From contig JAOULO010000036.1 of assembly GCA_029881995.1 (NCBI GenBank), positions 1 through 35,144 of the forward strand: a DNA stretch of 35,144 nucleotides, read 5' to 3'. Numbering within the stretch: position 1 is the stretch's first letter; each line of letters starts with the position of its first letter. Under the pieces are notes generated by a model. The model was not told the origin of the DNA and searched no databases. It was given only the letters and a program-made list of their open reading frames with translations. This document shows positions 7,954 to 15,538 of this stretch, in pieces. The position numbers and the translations under genes were made by a program. Origin of the DNA: Gammaproteobacteria bacterium (GTDB lineage Bacteria > Pseudomonadota > Gammaproteobacteria > UBA6429 > Thiohalophilaceae).

Positions 7954-8415
7954 TTATTTGGGTTTAACTTCGGGAGCGATGGATTGCTTTATAGATTGTT
8001 CAGAGACATTCTTGACTTCACTGAGGGCATGAACCTGCTCGGTTCCTGTGTGCAGAATATTCTTAATCTGTTGCTCAATGTCTTTATCAAGTAGATCCTT
8101 TTCTTCAAGTTGAACCTGTATACACAATACCTGATTTAGTAGATTGTTAAGAATGTGCTGGGTTGACTGGACGGTGGCCTTGAAAACCTGGGTCTTTTCC
8201 TGTTCTTTTTGAAGAAGTTGTTTTGTCTTGTAATCCGCATAGAATCCCAGTGAACACAACAATGTGATGATCAATGAACGCATCCAGAGTTCATTAGCTT
8301 CGGTGGGAAAAAAATTCAATTCTTCTGAATAAATTAACCAATGAATACCGGAGTCTAGTATCCAGTAGACGATGGACATCAAAAGGGTAAGAACAAAATA
8401 ACGGTGTGTAGTCAT
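7954..8415 (-). CDS. Unknown two-TM protein with a coiled-coil helix carrying a kinase-like His
   Basis: I do not recognise this 153-residue protein. It has two hydrophobic segments (about 7-27 and 46-60, connected by a short loop) and then a long cytoplasmic helical region rich in Gln, Glu and Lys (about 62-140). Within that region TQHILNNLLNQ (His87) resembles the H-x-x-x-N pattern of the dimerisation helix of some sensor kinases, but no ATP-binding domain follows. It could be a truncated sensor, a membrane-anchored scaffold, or an unrelated coiled coil. It stands alone, with a hairpin behind it, and is separated by over 100 bases from ubiT. Confidence 0.7.
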   Translation of the reverse strand: MTTHRYFVLTLLMSIVYWILDSGIHWLIYSEELNFFPTEANELWMRSLIITLLCSLGFYADYKTKQLLQKEQEKTQVFKATVQSTQHILNNLLNQVLCIQVQLEEKDLLDKDIEQQIKNILHTGTEQVHALSEVKNVSEQSIKQSIAPEVKPK

Positions 8416-8522
8416 AGCGGGACACAGTTTAGTCGTATCCTTCTATAACGGCACACCGGTATTAGGCTTTAGTAGGACCAATATCTTTTAGGCCAGAATA
8501 TTGACCATTCATATGATGCGGT

Positions 8523-9011
8523 CTAAACAGCAAAACCAATAATCTTGTCCATGGTGATTTTGATGGGATAGGGAAGCGTGTCCATGTCGATGGTGTCGAG
8601 CAGATTTTTCACCTCTAGCCCCAGCTTAGTATCACCACTGATCTGTAAACGACGTTGAAAAAACAGGGTATCCGGATCTTCACGGCGACTCATCAATAAC
8701 AGGAACTCATGCAGTTCACCAGATATGGTGGCATCGGGCCTGGCATAACGATGCACAGTGATCTGCTGGCCATCAAAACTGAAATACCAACAAAGCTTGA
8801 GATCACGAATATCCACCCGTAAATATTTGTTCTCAAGAAAATTAAAATCGCCTTCTGCAATAGCTTCTTTGAATACCTGCTTCAGGACCCGTTCCAGTGC
8901 CATGCGTTGAAGTGAAAAAGGGCTGTGTGACAGGGGCTGGAGAATAAACTGTGGCAGTTTTTGGACGAAATGAGAAGGTTTTGGAATAGGGGGCAATACC
9001 GGTAAGCGCAT
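8523..9011 (-). CDS. ubiT: O2-independent ubiquinone synthesis accessory factor UbiT (SCP2 lipid-binding)
   Basis: UbiT is an SCP2-domain protein that is thought to bind isoprenoid quinone intermediates so they can be hydroxylated without oxygen by UbiU and UbiV. The protein reads MRLPVLPPIPKP, then a helical lead (MALERVLKQVFKEAI), then the SCP2 fold with LENKYLRVDIRDL, CWYFSFDGQQI, DATISGELHEFLLLMSRRED and TLFFQRRLQISGDTKLGLEV. I chose the ATG at 9011, with AGGA a few bases upstream; a longer frame to 9134 would run through the FNR box. Its length of about 162 residues is close to E. coli YhbT/UbiT. It faces away from the radical SAM-ubiU-ubiV run and shares its regulatory region. Confidence 0.93.
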   Translation of the reverse strand: MRLPVLPPIPKPSHFVQKLPQFILQPLSHSPFSLQRMALERVLKQVFKEAIAEGDFNFLENKYLRVDIRDLKLCWYFSFDGQQITVHRYARPDATISGELHEFLLLMSRREDPDTLFFQRRLQISGDTKLGLEVKNLLDTIDMDTLPYPIKITMDKIIGFAV

Positions 9012-9075
9012 AAATGTTCCTGATTGAATACTGTTCAAAAATCGCAACATAATAATATGTTGATATGAAATTGAA

Positions 9076-9089
9076 TTGATCCACATCAA
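9076..9089. promoter_or_regulatory. Perfect FNR/Anr box between ubiT and the radical SAM-ubiUV operon
   Basis: TTGAT-CCAC-ATCAA matches the FNR consensus TTGAT-N4-ATCAA at every fixed position. Its centre is 9082.5. On the minus strand TATTAT at 9054-9049 would place the ubiT transcription start at about 9042, giving a box centre near -40.5. On the plus strand TAGACT at 9112-9117 would place a start near 9124, giving exactly -41.5. Both fit class II activation. FNR control of ubiUVT under anaerobiosis is known in E. coli; the dual use here is inference. Confidence 0.88.
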
Positions 9090-9192
9090 TTGGAATCTGA
9101 TGTCCCATTGATAGACTCCCCGCCAATTCGCCAAACAAATATTCGAAGTGAGTGATTTTTATACAAGCTGAAATAAGGAATAGAGAGACATA

Positions 9193-10110
9193 ATGTTTTT
9201 ACCAGGGGTCGTGCATTCGTTTGGCCAGGCAATGCTGGAAAAATACGGTGAGAAAGTGCATAAGCTTGCACTCAATGCAGCCTTCACCTGCCCCAATCGC
9301 GATGGCAGCAAGGGAAGAGGCGGATGCAGTTTCTGTAATAATCGTTCCTTCAATCCTAATACCAATAAGCCACCGAATATTCAGTTACAGATTGATTCTG
9401 GTAAGCAGGTAATACTTAAACGCACGGGTGCCAGAAAATACCTGGCCTATTTCCAGGCCTACACCAACACCTACGCCGATATTGCATCTCTAAAGCAACT
9501 TTATGAAAGTGCCTTACAGGTGAAAAATGTGATCGGCCTGTCGGTCGGGACTCGGCCTGATTGTGTGCCTGATAAGGTGCTGGCCCTGTTGGCAGACTAC
9601 CAGCAGCAGGGACATGAAGTCTGGCTCGAGCTGGGCCTACAGTCTGCATTTGATGAAACCCTGCAAAGGGTCAATCGTGGGCATGGCTTTGCTGAGTATC
9701 GAGATGCGGTTAAGCGGGCCAGACAATATCACCTCAAGGTATGTACACATCTGATTATTGGTTTGCCAGGAGAAACAGTCAGCCAAAGTGTTATTTCTCA
9801 TCAACGAGTCATGGACCTTGGCACAGAGGGTTTGAAGTTGCATCCACTACATGTTGTGAAAGGAACACAGTTGGCGAATGAATGGCGAAAAGGTGAGTAC
9901 CAGCCCCTGGGTTTTAAAGAGTATGTGCTAACAGCAAGTGAAATAATAAAAAATACCCCACTTGAAGTTGTTTTTCACAGGCTGACTGCAACGGCCCGAG
10001 AAAAAATATTACTGGCGCCAGCATGGTGCGGGAAAAAGTGGCAAGTACTGAACGCCATACACGACCAACTCATAACTGACCAAGCCTGGCAGGGGTCAGC
10101 ATTGAATTAA
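9193..10110 (+). CDS. yhcC: YhcC-like radical SAM protein (TIGR01212 family)
   Basis: This 305-residue radical SAM enzyme belongs to the YhcC/TIGR01212 family; its reaction is not established. The cluster cysteines are in the family's spaced form, CPNRDGSKGRGGCSFC (Cys33, Cys45, Cys48), not the plain CxxxCxxC. Other family signatures are YFQAYTNTYA, GLSVGTRPDCV, VWLELGLQSAFD and THLIIGLPGE. The ATG at 9193 is preceded by purine-rich GAGAG. It is followed after 12 bases by ubiU and lies behind the FNR box, so it is probably co-expressed with ubiUV under low oxygen. Its link to ubiquinone is by context only. Confidence 0.88.
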   Translation: MFLPGVVHSFGQAMLEKYGEKVHKLALNAAFTCPNRDGSKGRGGCSFCNNRSFNPNTNKPPNIQLQIDSGKQVILKRTGARKYLAYFQAYTNTYADIASLKQLYESALQVKNVIGLSVGTRPDCVPDKVLALLADYQQQGHEVWLELGLQSAFDETLQRVNRGHGFAEYRDAVKRARQYHLKVCTHLIIGLPGETVSQSVISHQRVMDLGTEGLKLHPLHVVKGTQLANEWRKGEYQPLGFKEYVLTASEIIKNTPLEVVFHRLTATAREKILLAPAWCGKKWQVLNAIHDQLITDQAWQGSALN

Positions 10111-10122
10111 CTGGAGAGAGCG

Positions 10123-11118
10123 ATGGAACTGGTTTGCCCGGCAGGAAATTTTCCTTCCCTTAAGGCCGCTGTGATCAATGGCGCTGATGCGGTATACCTT
10201 GGATTTAAAGATGAAACCAATGCAAGGAATTTTTCCGGCCTGAATTTTAATGATACTAAACTTGAAAAATCATTGACCTATGCGCGTGACAGGAACATCA
10301 AGATTTATGTCGCGATTAATACCTATCCTCAACCTGCCGCCTGGCATAAATGGCAGGCCGCGATAGACAGGGCCGCAGACATCGGAGTCAATGCAGTTAT
10401 TGTCGCTGATATTGGTGTCATGGATTATGCAGTAAATAAATATCCTGATCTGAATCTTCATCTGTCTGTCCAGGGTTCGGCCACCAATGTTGATGCGTTA
10501 AATTTTTATTATAAGAACTTCAATATCAAACGGGCCGTTATTCCACGGGTACTGGCATTGCCTCAAATCAATCGCCTGGCGGAAAAAAGCCCTGTCGACC
10601 TGGAAGTGTTTGCCTTTGGTAGTCTGTGCATTATGGCCGAAGGTCGTTGCCATCTTTCTTCCTATATCACAGGTGAATCGCCAAATATGTGTGGCGTCTG
10701 TTCACCTGCCAGTGCAGTGGCCTGGAAAAATACCGGTGATGTACTTGAGACACGGCTTAATAATGTTTTGATAGACCGTTATGAGCCAGATGAAAATGCC
10801 GGTTATCCAACGCTGTGTAAGGGAAGATTCAAAGTGGGAGACAATGTTTATCATACACTGGAAGAACCCACCAGCCTCAATACACTGTCCATCTTGCCTG
10901 AGTTACATAAAATCGGCGTCAAAGCATTAAAGATTGAGGGACGGCAACGCAGCCCGGCCTATGTTGGCCAGGTGGTGAAAGTCTGGCGCGAAGCCATTGA
11001 TGCTTATACAAAGTCACCAGAATTATTTTCTGAACGCACGTCATGGCAACTTGCCTTGAATAAGGTATCAGAAGGAAGTCAGACAACACTGGGAGCTTAT
11101 TCAAGACCATGGCAGTAA
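10123..11118 (+). CDS. ubiU: UbiU, U32-family 4Fe-4S subunit of the O2-independent ubiquinone hydroxylase
   Basis: UbiU forms a heterodimer with UbiV that hydroxylates ubiquinone precursors anaerobically, using prephenate in E. coli. The U32 fold begins MELVCPAGNFPSLKAAV, followed by GADAVYLGF. The four cluster cysteines fall at residues 169, 176, 193 and 232, the same numbers reported for E. coli UbiU (GSLCIMAEGRC, CGVCSP, LCKGRF). The length of 331 matches as well. GGAGAGAG precedes the ATG. The gene overlaps or nearly abuts ubiV. Confidence 0.96.
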   Translation: MELVCPAGNFPSLKAAVINGADAVYLGFKDETNARNFSGLNFNDTKLEKSLTYARDRNIKIYVAINTYPQPAAWHKWQAAIDRAADIGVNAVIVADIGVMDYAVNKYPDLNLHLSVQGSATNVDALNFYYKNFNIKRAVIPRVLALPQINRLAEKSPVDLEVFAFGSLCIMAEGRCHLSSYITGESPNMCGVCSPASAVAWKNTGDVLETRLNNVLIDRYEPDENAGYPTLCKGRFKVGDNVYHTLEEPTSLNTLSILPELHKIGVKALKIEGRQRSPAYVGQVVKVWREAIDAYTKSPELFSERTSWQLALNKVSEGSQTTLGAYSRPWQ

Positions 11119-11135
11119 GCGAGAATGAAAAAATG

Positions 11136-12023
11136 ATGAAGTTGTCTTTGGGGCCAATTCTTTATTTCTGGGAGCGGTCTACAATTTTTGACTTCTATGA
11201 ACAAGTGGCACGCAGCCCGGTTGATATTGTCTATCTTGGTGAAACGGTCTGTGCCAAACGCAGGCAGTTGAGTTTACATGACTGGCTGGATCTGGCCTAT
11301 AAGCTGAAGGAGCGGGGTAAGCAGGTTGTTTTATCAACGCTGACCTTACTTGAGGCTGAATCAGAACTCAGCCAGGTTCGACGTATTTGTGAAAACGATG
11401 ACTTTACAGTCGAAGCCAACGATATGTCTGCGGTGTACATGCTGAGTGAACAGGGTGTGCCTTTTGTTAGTGGGCCGTTTATCAATATCTATAATGCTCG
11501 AAGTCTTAATACCCTGGTAAAGCTTGGTCTGCAAAGATGGGTTATGCCCGTTGAGTTATCCCGCCAGACCCTGGATGAAATTTTAACAAGCAGTAAAAAA
11601 GATTTTCCTGATAGTCCGTTTGAAACAGAGGTGTTCAGTTTTGGTTATTTACCACTGGCCTTCTCGGCCCGGTGTTTTACTGCGCGGGCTCATAACTTAC
11701 CCAAAGACGATTGCCGGTTTATCTGTGGTCAACATGTAGATGGAATGCCGGTACAGAGCCAGGAAGATGAAACCGTGTTTACCCTTAACGGCATACAAAC
11801 CCAGTCCGGGCAGTGCTATAACCTGCTGCAGCAACTGCCTGCGATGCGCAGTATGGGTGTCGATATTATGCGAATCAGCCCGCAGTCAGCCGGTACAGTA
11901 GACATTATTCAGGAATTTCATATGGCCAGGTTAAATGGCGTGGATCATGTGGAGGTGAGTCCGGAGAGTTGTAATGGGTATTGGTTTCATCGGGCGGGGA
12001 TGGAGAATTGTTATTTTAAATGA
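11136..12023 (+). CDS. ubiV: UbiV, U32-family 4Fe-4S partner of UbiU
   Basis: UbiV is the second 4Fe-4S U32 protein of the anaerobic ubiquinone hydroxylation complex. I place the start at the ATG at 11136 (MKLSLGPILYFW). From there the cysteines fall at 39, 180, 193 and 197, exactly the ligand positions described for E. coli UbiV; using the upstream ATG at 11109 shifts all of them by nine. Signatures include VYLGETVCAKRR, SFGYLPLAFSARC and DCRFICG. The gap from the ubiU stop is 17 nt with this start. A field of palindromic repeats lies directly downstream. Confidence 0.95.
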   Translation: MKLSLGPILYFWERSTIFDFYEQVARSPVDIVYLGETVCAKRRQLSLHDWLDLAYKLKERGKQVVLSTLTLLEAESELSQVRRICENDDFTVEANDMSAVYMLSEQGVPFVSGPFINIYNARSLNTLVKLGLQRWVMPVELSRQTLDEILTSSKKDFPDSPFETEVFSFGYLPLAFSARCFTARAHNLPKDDCRFICGQHVDGMPVQSQEDETVFTLNGIQTQSGQCYNLLQQLPAMRSMGVDIMRISPQSAGTVDIIQEFHMARLNGVDHVEVSPESCNGYWFHRAGMENCYFK

Positions 12024-12073
12024 ATCGACGGTGTCGATGGCTGATCAAAGTCAGGTCTCGTCCTGACAGACGA

Positions 12074-12099
12074 GTTACTTTTGTTTCGGCAAAAGTAAC
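12074..12099. repeat. Perfect 10-bp stem-loop downstream of ubiV
   Basis: GTTACTTTTG (12074-12083) and CAAAAGTAAC (12090-12099) form a perfect stem around TTTCGG. A second dyad, CTCGTC/GACGAG at 12057-12074, lies just before it. It may help end ubiV transcription, although the T-tract is missing on the plus strand. From memory, this stem and its surroundings resemble a repeat scattered in gammaproteobacterial genomes. Confidence 0.75.
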
Positions 12100-12118
12100 C
12101 AAAACCATTGCCTCCAGA

Positions 12119-12258
12119 GATGGCGCAGACGTGTGTTTGGGGTTTGGTTTTTTGTTGAGCATTGGCAGAAGGGGCATCCCAGCCCCTCTGCCAATGCGGC
12201 GACATCCCTGTCGCTCCTTATCTATATTTAAAAAACCAAAACCCAAACACGCGCCATC
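12119..12258. repeat. Branched palindromic repeat element (outer stem with two inner hairpins)
   Basis: The outer arms GATGGCGC...GTGTTTGGGGTTTGGTTTTTT (12119-12154) and its near-complement (12230-12258) enclose two further hairpins. One is GCATTGGCAG-A-AGGGGC (12159-12175) with GCCCCT-CTGCCAATGC (12182-12197). The other is GCGACA/TGTCGC (12199-12214). The whole could fold as a three-way junction in DNA or RNA. Open frames over it carry no protein signature and follow the palindrome. Confidence 0.75.
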
Positions 12259-12314
12259 AAAGTCGGCGTCAACCCCGAAGCGAATTAGTTGTCATGATTA
12301 AATGAAAAGTTGTC

Positions 12315-12397
12315 CGTAGGTTGGGTTGAGTTTGTGAAACCCAACGTTAGTTTGCTTGAAGTAATGTTGGGGTTCGTTTCACTCACCCCAACCTACG
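12315..12397. repeat. MITE-like 83-bp element with near-perfect terminal inverted repeats
   Basis: The left end CGTAGGTTGGGTTGAG (12315-12330) is complementary, with one mismatch, to the right end CTCACCCCAACCTACG (12382-12397). Inner arms GAAACCCAAC (12335-12344) and GTTGGGGTTC (12366-12375) also pair. This GTAGGTTGGGT...ACCCAACCTAC type is a familiar dispersed repeat in bacteria. No transposase is present, and no target duplication was identified. Confidence 0.75.
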
Positions 12398-12403
12398 AGC
12401 TAG

Positions 12404-13249
12404 TCATTGTTTATTCAGAATAATATCAAATTCACCTGAATAGCTTTCATTATCCAGGCCGGTAAAACTGTACGATCCAGATATTTTTGTATCACTGTAT
12501 TCAATCAGGTTTATTGTTGCATTCGATGGTGCGAGAGTATTTGAACCAACGATATTCCAGTACTTCTGTGCATTAGAATGCAGATCAATTTTAACTAAAG
12601 ATTCCTGGTGCCTTTCCTCATATTCAAATACCCCTGGGGTAACTTTATCATAAGTATCAAGACGTAATGAGATGTAATCATCATCAAATGGAGTCATGAT
12701 TTCGAATATCTTACTGTGACCTAAACTGTAGGAAACAGCCAGGATACAAATATGGTTGTATTCTTCTAACGAGACTGGTCCATTTACAATTAACGTTCCA
12801 TTGTCGACCAGTGTTGTATCAGTTATTTTTGTTAGCTTCGAAATTGACTTATAGTGAAAATCAGGTTCCCACTCATTATTATATTCGGTTATCTGTTCAA
12901 GAACATTTTCATTATTTAGGCTGAATCCATTGTCCATAATATTCAAATAAAAACGAGTGTCTGTCTTGATTCCATATAGTGGGATTCGTCCATAGTTACG
13001 ACATCTGGAATATTTTACACCCTTGTCTGTATCTTCAAATATATAATTTTCGGAAATATATGTACTTGAAAGGTATTCATTGGTTGAGGTTTTGTATAAT
13101 TGTCTTTCTGTCGACATTAACCACGTTCCAGATATTTTAATATCTTTTAGAGATACTGACTCTTCAGATGAGTTATCGTCAGAGTGGTTACATGCAATTA
13201 ATGTGAATGAAAAAATAATAAAAGTTACATACTTAATACTAACTTTCAT
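12404..13249 (-). CDS. Hypothetical lipoprotein, unrecognised
   Basis: I do not recognise this 281-residue protein. Its N-terminus is a lipoprotein signal, KYVTFIIFSFTLIAC, with lipobox LIAC and Cys20, followed by an acidic Ser/Asn-rich linker (NHSDDNSSEESV). The mature part is rich in Asn, Asp, Ser and Tyr and looks beta-rich; the C-terminal half (TKISGSYSFTGLDNESYSGEFDI) resembles a small beta-barrel repeat. AAGGA lies before the ATG. The gene is more AT-rich than its neighbours and sits directly beside the MITE-like repeat, so it may be a recent arrival. Confidence 0.75.
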   Translation of the reverse strand: MKVSIKYVTFIIFSFTLIACNHSDDNSSEESVSLKDIKISGTWLMSTERQLYKTSTNEYLSSTYISENYIFEDTDKGVKYSRCRNYGRIPLYGIKTDTRFYLNIMDNGFSLNNENVLEQITEYNNEWEPDFHYKSISKLTKITDTTLVDNGTLIVNGPVSLEEYNHICILAVSYSLGHSKIFEIMTPFDDDYISLRLDTYDKVTPGVFEYEERHQESLVKIDLHSNAQKYWNIVGSNTLAPSNATINLIEYSDTKISGSYSFTGLDNESYSGEFDIILNKQ

Positions 13250-13279
13250 AAAACTGTTCCTTCATAGCTTAATTAGATA

Positions 13280-13867
13280 TCAATTTTTCCCTATTTTCCC
13301 TTCTGCCCCAGAAAGCAGGTTCTGAATATTACTCCTGTGCCTTATAAACAGGATAACAGTCATGACGGCGGTGATTATAACCAGTTCCTGGTGACCCATA
13401 ATGAACCAGATATAGATCGGTGCGAGGGCGGTGGCAATGAGGGCGGAGAGGGATGAAATCTTAAAAACCTTGGCAATCACTAGCCAGGTGAGTCCCGTGG
13501 CGGCACCTGCCAACCAGTGGTAGCCAAACAGCACTCCCAGCATGGTGGCAACACCCTTGCCGCCCTTGAAACCAAAGAACACTGGGTAAAGGTGGCCAAT
13601 AAAGGCGGCGATGCCGACCAGGCCGATAATCAGTGGATCGCTGGTCAATGCCCAGGCTATGAGAACTGGCAGCAAACCTTTCAGTGTGTCACCAAACAGG
13701 GTAATGGCGGCGGCCTTTTTACCGCCTACGCGCAATACATTGGTTGCACCCGGATTGCCGGAACCTTCGCTACGGGGGTCGGGTAAGCCCATGAGCTTAC
13801 AGACAATTATGGCGGCAGAAATGGAGCCCAGCAGGTAAGCGATGAGAATCAGGGCATAATCGAGCAC
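13280..13867 (-). CDS. plsY: Glycerol-3-phosphate acyltransferase PlsY
   Basis: PlsY is the inner-membrane acyl-phosphate:glycerol-3-phosphate acyltransferase that makes lysophosphatidate for phospholipid synthesis. Its conserved motifs are complete: LGSISAA near the start, GSGNPGATN, and GFKGGKGVAT. About five hydrophobic segments and a length of 195 fit the family. The start is a GTG (13867). It is divergent from folB, the usual gammaproteobacterial arrangement. Confidence 0.96.
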   Translation of the reverse strand: MLDYALILIAYLLGSISAAIIVCKLMGLPDPRSEGSGNPGATNVLRVGGKKAAAITLFGDTLKGLLPVLIAWALTSDPLIIGLVGIAAFIGHLYPVFFGFKGGKGVATMLGVLFGYHWLAGAATGLTWLVIAKVFKISSLSALIATALAPIYIWFIMGHQELVIITAVMTVILFIRHRSNIQNLLSGAEGKIGKN

Positions 13868-14012
13868 GGTGACATTCTCTTAAGTTGGTTGTGATTCTCT
13901 GATTATAGGGGCATATGAGGGGGGGCTGTCCAGAGGGGGTGTTCATGATCTGGCCACAATCACGTATTATGGGGCCGAATCCGAATCAGCAACAAATTGG
14001 CCAATACTTAAC

Positions 14013-14369
14013 ATGGATATTATCTACCTCAGCGACCTCAAGATCGAAACCATTATTGGAATATTTGACTGGGAGCGTGAAGTCAAACAGACCATTAGCC
14101 TGGATATTGAAATGGGCACCGATATTAAAAAGGCAGCAGCGTCAGATCATATTGACGATACCCTGGACTACAAGGCCGTCTCCAAACGCCTGATCACTTT
14201 TGTTGAAGAAAGTGAATTTCAGCTGGTTGAAACACTGGCGGAAAGGGTATGCGAAATTGTCCAGAATGAATTTTCTGTTCCCTGGGTGAAACTTCGGGTG
14301 AACAAAAAAGGTGCCATTCGGGGTGCACAGGATGTTGGTGTCATCATCGAGCGAGGCAACAAAGTCTGA
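14013..14369 (+). CDS. folB: Dihydroneopterin aldolase FolB
   Basis: FolB converts 7,8-dihydroneopterin to 6-hydroxymethyl-7,8-dihydropterin in folate synthesis. The 118-residue protein starts MDIIYLSDLKIETIIGIFDWER and contains the family motifs DTLDYKAVSKR, LVETLAERVCE and VKLRVNKKGAIRGAQDVGV. The stop is two bases from the folK ATG, so the two are translated together as consecutive pathway steps. Confidence 0.96.
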   Translation: MDIIYLSDLKIETIIGIFDWEREVKQTISLDIEMGTDIKKAAASDHIDDTLDYKAVSKRLITFVEESEFQLVETLAERVCEIVQNEFSVPWVKLRVNKKGAIRGAQDVGVIIERGNKV

Positions 14370-14371
14370 TT

Positions 14372-14866
14372 ATGTCACGGGTGTATGTCAGCATAGGTAG
14401 TAATATCGAACCGGCCCGGCATGTACGTCTGGCGGTAACCGCCTTGCATGAATATTTTGGCAAGCTCGATATCTCCAGAGTGTTTGAAAGTGAGGCCGTG
14501 GGTTTTGACGGCGATAATTTTTATAATCTGGTAGTCGGGCTTGATACTGAGTTAGATGTTAACAATGTAAATAAAATTTTACATGAGATTGAAGACCGCT
14601 ACGGGCGTGAGCGCAATGGGCCACGTTTTTCAGCAAGGAGCATCGATCTCGACCTGTTACTTTTTGATGATCTTGTTATGACAGAGGATAAGCTGGTATT
14701 GCCACGAGAAGAAATTCTTCAGAATGCCTTTGTCCTATGGCCTCTGGCAGAGATTGCCCCTGACCTGGTTCATCCGACTAAAAAAGAATCCATCGCTGTT
14801 CTCTGGAATCAGTTTGACAAGAGTAAACAACAACTGGAACCGATTATATTTGACTGGCCTGGTTAA
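14372..14866 (+). CDS. folK: 6-hydroxymethyl-7,8-dihydropterin pyrophosphokinase FolK
   Basis: FolK transfers pyrophosphate from ATP to the FolB product. Motifs: VYVSIGSNIEPARHVRLAV at the start and the signature RNGPRFSARSIDLDLLLFDD. The length of 164 is normal. The last four bases overlap the convergent YdcF-like gene. It follows folB directly. Confidence 0.96.
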   Translation: MSRVYVSIGSNIEPARHVRLAVTALHEYFGKLDISRVFESEAVGFDGDNFYNLVVGLDTELDVNNVNKILHEIEDRYGRERNGPRFSARSIDLDLLLFDDLVMTEDKLVLPREEILQNAFVLWPLAEIAPDLVHPTKKESIAVLWNQFDKSKQQLEPIIFDWPG

Positions 14867-15531
14867 GGCTGGTCGGTTGACCGGAATGCACCACCTAGAA
14901 GATAAAAAAGTGACTTATTGAACTCGAGCATTACATTGATTGCTACACCTCTTTTCAGCCACCATCTTTTGGGAAAGTTTTCATAAGGGGTTGCAAGCAT
15001 TAATATTTCGGTTTTATTGAAAATTTCTTCAAATATAATTTTTGCACGTCGTGTGTGTGTTGGTGATGTCACAACGATCAATCGTTCAGGTGTTTCAGAT
15101 AGTGTTTTTTTAAGGCTTTCGGCTTCATCTATTGTACTTACAACATTATTACCATACATAATCAGGTTTTCCGGGCTTACACCATTTTGTATAAGTAGCT
15201 CTCGATAAACCTGTTCATGTCTTGGGTATGGTATGTCATATGTTAGAAGTATTTTATGATGATCTGACATTACTGGTTTACTGTAATAAATTTTACTGGC
15301 ATAACCCTGTTTATATAAATCAGCTGCATAGGGTGGACGGGTAAATAAACCTGCCAATACAACAATGGCATCTGACTTTCGAGGGGTATCATTGACAATC
15401 AGCCAGTTTGAAGCAAAGAATGCACTGGTAATAATTAATACCAAGCTAGCTACTGTTAGGAAGCCGGTTAGCTTAAATATAAAACTAAAAAGTTTATTGA
15501 AGGAAAAATGAATTTTTATAGAGTTATTCAT
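14863..15531 (-). CDS. YdcF/SanA-like membrane-anchored DUF218 protein
   Basis: A single N-terminal membrane segment (about 19-44, FKLTGFLTVASLVLIITSAFFA) precedes a DUF218 domain with KSDAIVVLAG, NVVSTIDEAESL and RLIVVTSPTHTRRA. Such proteins are linked to envelope or cell-wall functions (SanA, ElyC), but no reaction is settled. It is downstream of the pteridine reductase gene with a seven-base gap and lacks a clear ribosome-binding site of its own. Its end overlaps folK by four bases on the opposite strand. Confidence 0.85.
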   Translation of the reverse strand: MNNSIKIHFSFNKLFSFIFKLTGFLTVASLVLIITSAFFASNWLIVNDTPRKSDAIVVLAGLFTRPPYAADLYKQGYASKIYYSKPVMSDHHKILLTYDIPYPRHEQVYRELLIQNGVSPENLIMYGNNVVSTIDEAESLKKTLSETPERLIVVTSPTHTRRAKIIFEEIFNKTEILMLATPYENFPKRWWLKRGVAINVMLEFNKSLFYLLGGAFRSTDQP

Positions 15532-15538
15532 AGAAGAA

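Noticed and set aside
9012-9134. Longer ubiT start at 9134 with a 41-residue extension
   Set aside because: The extension would translate through the FNR box and promoter, and the family N-terminus begins at MRLPVLPPIPKP, which has a ribosome-binding site.
12011-12301. Overlapping open frames of 64-93 codons on both strands downstream of ubiV
   Set aside because: They coincide with the palindromic repeat, have biased Lys/Pro/Arg composition and no ribosome-binding site, and appear on both strands at once because the DNA is self-complementary.
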